Of a DNA stretch of 10,265 nt, positions 5,884 to 10,265 are shown in pieces. Positions within the stretch are counted from its first letter, which is position 1. Every line of letters begins with the position of its first letter. Location of the stretch: positions 1 to 10,265 of the forward strand of contig DATKXO010000445.1 of assembly GCA_035528995.1 (NCBI GenBank), read 5' to 3'. Both the position numbers and the translations under genes were made by a program. The notes below the pieces were generated by a model. It saw only the letters and a program-made list of their open reading frames with translations, made no database searches and had not been told where the DNA came from. The stretch comes from DATKXO01 sp035528995 (GTDB lineage: Bacteria > Planctomycetota > Phycisphaerae > UBA1845).

Positions 5884-6939
5884 TCAGCCTGCCTGATTGA
5901 CGCTGGCGGCAATGTCGGTAGCGAGCAACGCGGGTTCGCTGGCTGCACTGAAGCCCAGCACCGTCACGGCGGGGCCCAGGGGTTGCCATATGCGCGGGTC
6001 CGTCGGGCCGAACAGAGTGATCGTGCGCAGGCCCAACGCGCCGGCCACGTGCGTCATTCCCGCGTCGTTACCCACGAACGCATCCGCGCCGCCCAGCAGC
6101 GCTGCGGCCGCCGGGATTGATTCTTCGTAGATCACCGGCGCAACCCGTGACAGACGGTCGCGGTACCCTGAACCGTGCCAGTCCATCTCGGTCGGGCCGA
6201 TCATCCACACGACGCCGCACCCGCGGTCTTGAAGCCGGCCCACCGCCGATTCGAGGGTTTCCAGCGGGCAGCATTTCGCCCGCCCGCCGCTACCGGGCTG
6301 ACAGATGACCAGGGGCCCGGATGGCTTGCCGACCAGTTCGACCAGCTTCCTCCGGGCTGTCGCGCGTTCTGCTGCGGAAGGGCTGAGCATGAAGTGCGGC
6401 TGCGCCCGCAGCGCCAGCCCGGCGCGCTCCAGGTCGGCCAACCATTGGGCCGTGATGTGGCCAACTGGGTCTCCTGCCCGCCACGCCGGGTCCACGGAGA
6501 GGACCGCACCGCCCGCCGAACGACGCAGGCGATCGGAGACGTGCGCCCGCCGGCCACCCAGGAAGTTGATGGCCAGATCGTACTGGCCCAGCCGCTCGGC
6601 GAGATCGGCCGGGAGTTCCTCGTGACCGTAAAGATGATGCAGGCCGAGCTGTTCCAGGTTGATCGCCGCGTCGATAGGCCCGCGCCCAACCACGAAGGCG
6701 GCCAGCGGGCAGCGGGCGGCCATGGTGATCCGGGCCCGAGGCGCCGCGGCCCGCAACGCGGCGGCCACGTGCAGCGTCAGTACGAAGTCCCCCAGGGCCC
6801 CGGCGTGCAGGAACAGACATTGGCGAATGGCGGATGGCGGGAGGCGAGTCGAGGCTGGTTCGGCGCCGTCACCTTTCGCCGGCTCCCAGCCGCCTTCTGG
6901 TGACTTACCGCTTGCCACACCCGGCTCGCCGTTCGTCAT
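5884..6939 (-). CDS. Glycosyltransferase family 9 protein (heptosyltransferase-like)
   Basis: The protein (351 residues from ATG 6939) should transfer a sugar, in the manner of ADP-heptose:LPS heptosyltransferases, during surface glycan assembly. It shows the GT-B fold landmarks of family 9. The first beta-strand and loop CLFLHAGALGDFVLTL begins at about residue 41, CQPGSGG lies near 213-219, and the C-terminal donor-site region FVGNDAGMTHVAGALG (about 288-303) is followed by FGPTDPRIWQP (about 310-320). In most family members the first strand starts within a few residues of Met. Here about 37 residues precede it, and they are encoded by the repeat element at 6823-6992. The true start is therefore uncertain: TTG 6945 and GTG 6918 are alternatives, none has a good Shine-Dalgarno site, and an ATT at 6828 would give a family-like MRQCLFLH. 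It lies 48 nt after mnmA and is probably co-transcribed. The acceptor is unknown. Confidence 0.88.
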   Translation of the reverse strand: MTNGEPGVASGKSPEGGWEPAKGDGAEPASTRLPPSAIRQCLFLHAGALGDFVLTLHVAAALRAAAPRARITMAARCPLAAFVVGRGPIDAAINLEQLGLHHLYGHEELPADLAERLGQYDLAINFLGGRRAHVSDRLRRSAGGAVLSVDPAWRAGDPVGHITAQWLADLERAGLALRAQPHFMLSPSAAERATARRKLVELVGKPSGPLVICQPGSGGRAKCCPLETLESAVGRLQDRGCGVVWMIGPTEMDWHGSGYRDRLSRVAPVIYEESIPAAAALLGGADAFVGNDAGMTHVAGALGLRTITLFGPTDPRIWQPLGPAVTVLGFSAASEPALLATDIAASVNQAG

Positions 6940-6992
6940 TCGCAATCCGCTACGGGCAATCCGCTGTTCACAATTCGCTATTCGTAATTACG
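6823..6992. repeat. Heptamer inverted-repeat element between mnmA and the glycosyltransferase
   Basis: The element has two arms of 7-bp units. On the + strand the left arm (6823-6850) has four units starting GCG: GCGAATG, GCGGATG, GCGGGAG, GCGAGTC. The right arm (6923-6992) has ten units in the complementary sense, among them CATTCGC, AATCCGC (twice), AATTCGC and TATTCGT. Bases 6823-6848 match the reverse complement of 6925-6950 at 19 of 26 positions. The 76-bp middle holds GTCACC (6868-6873) facing GGTGAC (6899-6904), and within that GGCT/AGCC (6881-6884 and 6888-6891). The overall fold is a nested cruciform or hairpin. It is AT-richer than its surroundings, overlaps the mnmA stop codon, and covers the apparent start of the next gene. 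It resembles degenerate GCGAATG-type repeats I recall from planctomycete and other environmental genomes. No transposase is present. Confidence 0.65.
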
Positions 6993-8073
6993 CTTCGATC
7001 CAACCGCCCCCGGTAACGACGTCGCCGTCGTAGAAGACGGCCGCCTGACCGGGCGTGATCGCGGATTGGGCCTCGTCATAGGTCACGGTTGCCGAATCGT
7101 CCTGGCGAACCTCGACCGTGGCCGGCGCCGCCCGGTGTTGATACCGGATCTTGACCTCCGCCCGGAACGTCGCCGACGACGGCTCCTCGAAAAAGTTCAG
7201 TCGTCGCACGTCGAAACGACGCTTCAGCAGACCCTCGCGGTCGCCGAGAGTCACGGTGTTGTCCAGTACGTTGAGTCGGATGACGTACACGGGGTGGCCC
7301 ATCGCGATCCTCAGGCCCCGCCGCTGCCCGACGGTGAAGTTCGCGATCCCCTCGTGCCGCCCCAACACGTTGCCCTGCTCGTCCAGCACGTCGCCGGGGC
7401 AAAAGGTGTCCGGGCGACGCTCGCGGACCAGGCGGGCGTAGTCCCGATCCGGAACGAAACAGATCTCCACCGAATCGGGCTTGTCGCAAACCGGCAGCCC
7501 GAAGCGCGACGCCTCCGCACGCACCTGGTCCTTGGTCAACTCCCCGATCGGCAGAAGCACTCGCCTCAGCACGTCACGGTTCAGCCCGAAGAGCACGTAC
7601 GACTGGTCTTTTCGTCGGTCCACTCCCCGGCAGAGCCGTGGGCGACCGTCGCGGGTCTCGATCCGCGCGTAGTGCCCGGTGGCGATGAACTCGGCCCCTA
7701 CGGCGTCGGCGTAATCCAGCAGCTTGCCGAACTTCAGTTCGCTGTTGCACACCACGCAGGGGTTGGGTGTCCGCCCGGTCCGATACTCGTCCACGAAGTA
7801 CTCGATGATGCCGTCGAAGTCCCGCTCGAAGTTCAGTGCGTAGAACGGAATGCCGAGCTGCCCGGCCACGAAGCGGGCGTCGGCGGCGTCGGCCGCGCTG
7901 CAGCAGCCCTGATGGGGACGTGCGCCCGAGCCGGTCGCCGCTTCCGCCGCCGACTCGGCGCCCACGCGCATGAAGAGTCCGATCACCTCGTAGCCCTGTT
8001 CGTTCAGCAGGCTCGCGGCGACGCTCGAGTCCACCCCGCCGCTCATCGCCACGACCACCTTCGGCGAGCTCAT
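6988..8073 (-). CDS. mnmA: tRNA-specific 2-thiouridylase MnmA
   Basis: MnmA adds sulfur to U34 of tRNA(Lys), tRNA(Glu) and tRNA(Gln) in the cytosol, using ATP and a persulfide relay, which supports accurate decoding. The 361-residue protein has normal family length. The PP-loop ATP motif SGGVDSS lies at 11-17. The catalytic cysteine Cys106 is in TPNPCVVCN, and the second active cysteine Cys205 is in SVEICFVPD. Also visible are GHYARI (133-138), KDQSYVLFGL (155-164) and FTVGQRRGL (246-254), and a C-terminal beta-barrel ending GGGWIEA. The GCCSAADAADAR segment (56-67) is common in the family. ATG 8073 gives the standard N-terminus, with AGGA very close upstream. It heads a probable two-gene minus-strand unit with the glycosyltransferase and diverges from the FHA kinase. 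A -10-like TACAAT lies at 8117-8112. Its TAA stop sits inside the last unit of the heptamer element. Confidence 0.97.
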   Translation of the reverse strand: MSSPKVVVAMSGGVDSSVAASLLNEQGYEVIGLFMRVGAESAAEAATGSGARPHQGCCSAADAADARFVAGQLGIPFYALNFERDFDGIIEYFVDEYRTGRTPNPCVVCNSELKFGKLLDYADAVGAEFIATGHYARIETRDGRPRLCRGVDRRKDQSYVLFGLNRDVLRRVLLPIGELTKDQVRAEASRFGLPVCDKPDSVEICFVPDRDYARLVRERRPDTFCPGDVLDEQGNVLGRHEGIANFTVGQRRGLRIAMGHPVYVIRLNVLDNTVTLGDREGLLKRRFDVRRLNFFEEPSSATFRAEVKIRYQHRAAPATVEVRQDDSATVTYDEAQSAITPGQAAVFYDGDVVTGGGWIEA

Positions 8074-8111
8074 GTTCCTGTCCCGGGTTGACTCCTTCCA
8101 GTCAGGCTACG

Positions 8112-8117
8112 ATTGTA
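8112..8117 (-). promoter_or_regulatory. Candidate -10 box of mnmA
   Basis: On the minus strand TACAAT lies about 40 nt before the mnmA ATG. No good -35 is seen at 16-18 nt upstream. The perfect palindrome CCGAATTCGG (8128-8137) occupies the spot just upstream and could be a binding site. Confidence 0.35.
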
Positions 8118-8171
8118 GGCCATCGGTCCGAATTCGGGCAGTCCGGCCGGGTCTGGTGTGGCCGGGCTGGA

Positions 8172-8200
8172 TTGACTTGCAGGTGTGGCGCGTTTACGAT
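8172..8200 (+). promoter_or_regulatory. Sigma70-type promoter of the FHA-GAF histidine kinase
   Basis: TTGACT (8172-8177), 17 nt, then TACGAT (8195-8200): five of six matches at -35, four of six at -10, with ideal spacing. It is the best promoter match I see in the window. Transcription would start near 8207, which places the coding start downstream of the longer open frame. Confidence 0.6.
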
Positions 8201-8326
8201 CCGATGGTAGGAACGCCGAGAGCCCGCCGGCGGCGCGTCCGGGGAGACCCGACCACATCGGTTGGCGCGCTGGTGGCCCAGGCTGGTCCTTTCGCAAGCG
8301 AACCTGCAGAAATCGAGAAGCGCACG

Positions 8327-10006
8327 GTGCCCACGCTACACGTGCTTAGAGGGGCCGATAAAGGCCAGACCTTTCGTACGACGAGCGAGCCCGCCGTCCT
8401 GGGCCGCGAGTCGGACCAGATTGCGTTGAGCGACATCTCCGTCTCCCGCCGGCATGCCGAGCTGCGCCCCGAAAACGGCACATGGACCCTGCGAGACTTG
8501 AGCAGTTCCAACGGAACCTACCTCAACGGCGTGCGAATCAGCGACCCCGTCTCCCTGAAGCACGGCGACCAGATCAAGCTGGGCGGCACGCTACTGGTCT
8601 TCTCCGGCGACGAGACCACCGAGCAGTTCATCGGAGCCGCCGCAACCCGTGACATGGTCGAGTTCGAATCCGGGGGCGGCAAAATGGATTCGTCGATCCT
8701 GTCGGCCATCCCCGGCAGCGACGACAGCCTCATCCTGGCCGCTCCCGAGACCGCCGACGCCGTCCACGCCTGGAAGGTGATGTATCGACTGGCCGAACTG
8801 CTCGGCGTCGGGTTGGCCGTCGAGGGTTTCCTCGAGCGGGTGACCGATATCCTGCTCGACAACATGGTCGTGGACCGCGTCTTCGTGCTCATGCGCGACC
8901 AGGAGAGCGGCGAACTGATGCCCCAGGTGGTTCGCTATCGAGGGAAGTCCAGAGGTAAACGCCCCAGGATCACCACCTCCAGGACCATTGTCCAGCACGT
9001 GCTGGACTCCAAGGAGGGCATCCTCTGCGCCAACGCCATGACCGACGAGCGGTTCGCCGACCCCTCTCAGGATGCGAACCAGGACAGCGTTCATCGGCTG
9101 GGCCTACGCAGTGTGATTTGTGTGCCCATCCTGGCCCACGACCTCGTCCAGGGCGTGATCCATCTGGACTGTTCCATGTCACGCCACACCTATACCAACG
9201 AGCAGTTGCGCCTGGCGACCGCGATCGGCCGGATGGCCGGAATGGCCATCGAGAACACACGTCTGCTGGAATCGCGGCTGGCTACGGAGCGTCTGGCCGC
9301 GGTGGGGGAAGCGGTGGCCCACCTGTCTCATCACATCCGCAACATCCTCCAGGGCATGGGCAGCGGGGCCGACGTGCTCGAGATGGGCCTGCGCCGCGAG
9401 GACCTCGAGACCATCCGTTCCGGGTGGAAGATCATGCAGACCAACGTGGACCGCACCTTCCAGCTCGCCACCAACATGCTCACCTTCAGCAAAAAGCGCA
9501 ACCCCGCCATCGAGATGGGCCAGCTCAATCAAGTCGTGCAGGACGCCATCAAGCTGATGCAGCGCCGGGCCGACGCCAAGTCGGTGATGCTGCTCACCGA
9601 ACTGGCCGACGACCTTCCGGCCATCCCCTTGGATATGGAGGGGATGTCGCAGGTCGCGGTCAACGTCCTGAGCAACGCGGTTGACGCGGTCGCGGCCCAG
9701 ACCGGGCGCGTCAACGTCCGAACCAGCTACGATCCCGCGGCCGATCGCGTTACCCTCAGCATCCGGGACAACGGGCCCGGCATTCCGCCGGACCAGATCG
9801 AGCACGTCTTCCAGGCTTTCCACTCGACCAAGGGGTACGGCGGCACCGGGCTGGGCCTGGCCGCCGCACGCAAGGTCGTCGACGAGCTGGGCGGAGAGAT
9901 CGACGTCGAAAGCCCGCCCAACGAGGGCACCACTTTCCATATCCATGTGCCCACCAGCCGGGTGGAACTGGCCGACAGCGAGGAGACGCACGGCCCGGCG
10001 AAGTAG
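8327..10006 (+). CDS. FHA-GAF sensor histidine kinase, cytoplasmic
   Basis: This is a soluble two-component sensor kinase of 559 residues with no membrane segment. An FHA domain (about 1-95) has the phosphothreonine-binding residues GRE (26-28), SVSRRH (38-43) and SSNGTYLNG (60-68). A GAF domain covers about 150-312. The dimerisation/phosphoacceptor helix is about 318-390, with the H-box HLSHHIRNIL and His335 as likely acceptor; the acidic residue normally following is His336. The ATPase domain has the N-box NVLSNAVDA (446-454), G1 DNGPGIP (481-487), F-box FQAFHSTK (495-502) and G2 GGTGLGLA (505-512). The frame is open back to 8072, but start GTG 8327 is preferred. It begins with the typical FHA lead MPTLHVLRGADKG, lies downstream of the predicted promoter, and the 40 codons before it have only about 65% G/C in third position. 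ATG 8204 is the alternative. No response regulator is adjacent, so it is an orphan here. Its signal is unknown. Confidence 0.9.
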   Translation: MPTLHVLRGADKGQTFRTTSEPAVLGRESDQIALSDISVSRRHAELRPENGTWTLRDLSSSNGTYLNGVRISDPVSLKHGDQIKLGGTLLVFSGDETTEQFIGAAATRDMVEFESGGGKMDSSILSAIPGSDDSLILAAPETADAVHAWKVMYRLAELLGVGLAVEGFLERVTDILLDNMVVDRVFVLMRDQESGELMPQVVRYRGKSRGKRPRITTSRTIVQHVLDSKEGILCANAMTDERFADPSQDANQDSVHRLGLRSVICVPILAHDLVQGVIHLDCSMSRHTYTNEQLRLATAIGRMAGMAIENTRLLESRLATERLAAVGEAVAHLSHHIRNILQGMGSGADVLEMGLRREDLETIRSGWKIMQTNVDRTFQLATNMLTFSKKRNPAIEMGQLNQVVQDAIKLMQRRADAKSVMLLTELADDLPAIPLDMEGMSQVAVNVLSNAVDAVAAQTGRVNVRTSYDPAADRVTLSIRDNGPGIPPDQIEHVFQAFHSTKGYGGTGLGLAAARKVVDELGGEIDVESPPNEGTTFHIHVPTSRVELADSEETHGPAK

Positions 10007-10128
10007 CCCCGCCCCGCCCTGGTGGGTCCTTCTTCCAGTATCCGTCGATTCTTCTTCCGGTCGGTGTGAACGGCCCGGACTTCGGTAGCGGCGTGCATGA
10101 CACTTCAGGCGGGCCCACACAGTTGAAA

Positions 10129-10265
10129 GTCCGCGGAGCGGACGAGGGAATATAGCCCAGGGCGATGCGAAGCGAGCCCTGGGTCGGCAGTGCCGATACG
10201 AAGGGGAGCCCCTGGAAGGGGCGGCGGAAGCGGGCGGGTGGCACTGGCAGCTTGCCTGCCAGTGT
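10129..10265. repeat. Chain of five stem-loops, probable interspersed REP-like repeat
   Basis: Five perfect inverted repeats follow one another: GTCCGC/GCGGAC (10129-10134 and 10138-10143), CCCAGGGC/GCCCTGGG (10156-10163 and 10176-10183), TCGGCA/TGCCGA (10184-10189 and 10191-10196), GCCCC/GGGGC (10208-10212 and 10218-10222), and CACTGGCAG/CTGCCAGTG (10242-10250 and 10256-10264). Together they cover most of 137 bases. The last resembles palindromes recognised by REP-associated tyrosine (Y1) transposases. Similar strings recur, in my memory, between genes in planctomycete and verrucomicrobial genomes. The element continues to the window edge and may extend past it. Short reading frames across it are not credible genes. 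Confidence 0.6.

Noticed and set aside
6923..6992. CRISPR array interpretation of the heptamer tract
   Set aside because: The units are 7 bp with no spacers, and no cas genes are present.
7066..8091. Plus-strand open frame of 341 codons opposite mnmA
   Set aside because: It is an antisense shadow of mnmA, whose identity is certain.
8072..8326. Longer N-terminus for the FHA kinase starting at ATG 8072 or 8204
   Set aside because: A good promoter lies at 8172-8200 and would start RNA after both codons; third-position G/C is low and the FHA domain begins at GTG 8327. ATG 8204 cannot be fully excluded.
9179..10120. Minus-strand open frame of 313 codons opposite the kinase
   Set aside because: It is an antisense shadow of the ATPase domain with no motif and no ribosome site.
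9756..10244. Minus-strand open frame running through the stem-loop chain
   Set aside because: Its sequence is dictated by the hairpin repeats; such frames are commonly mis-annotated across interspersed repeats.
1..10265. Classical intrinsic terminators and tRNA genes
   Set aside because: No GC stem followed by a T-run and no cloverleaf-like sequence was seen when reading both strands; terminator calls above rest on stem-loops alone.

Overview
The window is about 10 kb of GC-rich DNA. Its codon use is strongly G/C-ending, its genes are tightly packed, and it carries two interspersed non-coding repeat elements. The gene set looks like a member of the Planctomycetota, probably a Phycisphaerae-like lineage: a GspG-like pseudopilin, a short secretin with a TPR lipoprotein, an FHA-GAF histidine kinase, and MnmA with a GCCSAADAADA motif. 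That placement rests on recalled family resemblance, not on a search.

Positions 1-4100 (+ strand) hold the downstream end of a type II secretion / type IV pilus-like cluster. In order these are the C-terminal part of a pseudopilin (its start lies before the window), a 100-residue single-pass membrane protein, a secretin with a signal peptide, only two visible periplasmic N domains and a helical C-terminal tail, and a TPR lipoprotein whose ATG overlaps the secretin stop codon. The simplest reading is an envelope-spanning export or pilus machine. The TPR lipoprotein is a candidate pilotin or assembly factor for the secretin.

Positions 4101-5527: a 329-bp non-coding stretch with inverted repeats and a possible promoter precedes a medium-chain zinc alcohol/polyol dehydrogenase. 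Positions 5528-5840 contain a candidate promoter, a leader hairpin, a 26-codon hydrophobic reading frame with a near-perfect Shine-Dalgarno sequence, and a 9-bp stem-loop right after its stop codon. This looks like a small self-contained transcription unit.

Positions 5884-8073 (- strand) encode mnmA (tRNA 2-thiouridylase) followed by a family 9 glycosyltransferase. Between them, and running into the 5' end of the glycosyltransferase, lies a roughly 170-bp element built from 7-bp repeats in two inverted arms. It supplies both the apparent start codon and the non-conserved N-terminus of the glycosyltransferase.

Positions 8074-10006: divergent from mnmA, a good sigma70-type promoter drives a cytoplasmic FHA-GAF-histidine kinase with an unusual H-box (His-His-Ile-Arg-Asn) and no response regulator in view. 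The window ends (10129-10265) in a chain of five perfect stem-loops that looks like an interspersed REP-like repeat.

No tRNA, rRNA, CRISPR array, transposase or prophage gene was seen. The points most worth a second look are the heptamer element that rewrites a gene start, the hairpin chain at the right end, the 26-aa membrane micro-ORF, and the secretin/TPR-lipoprotein pair.
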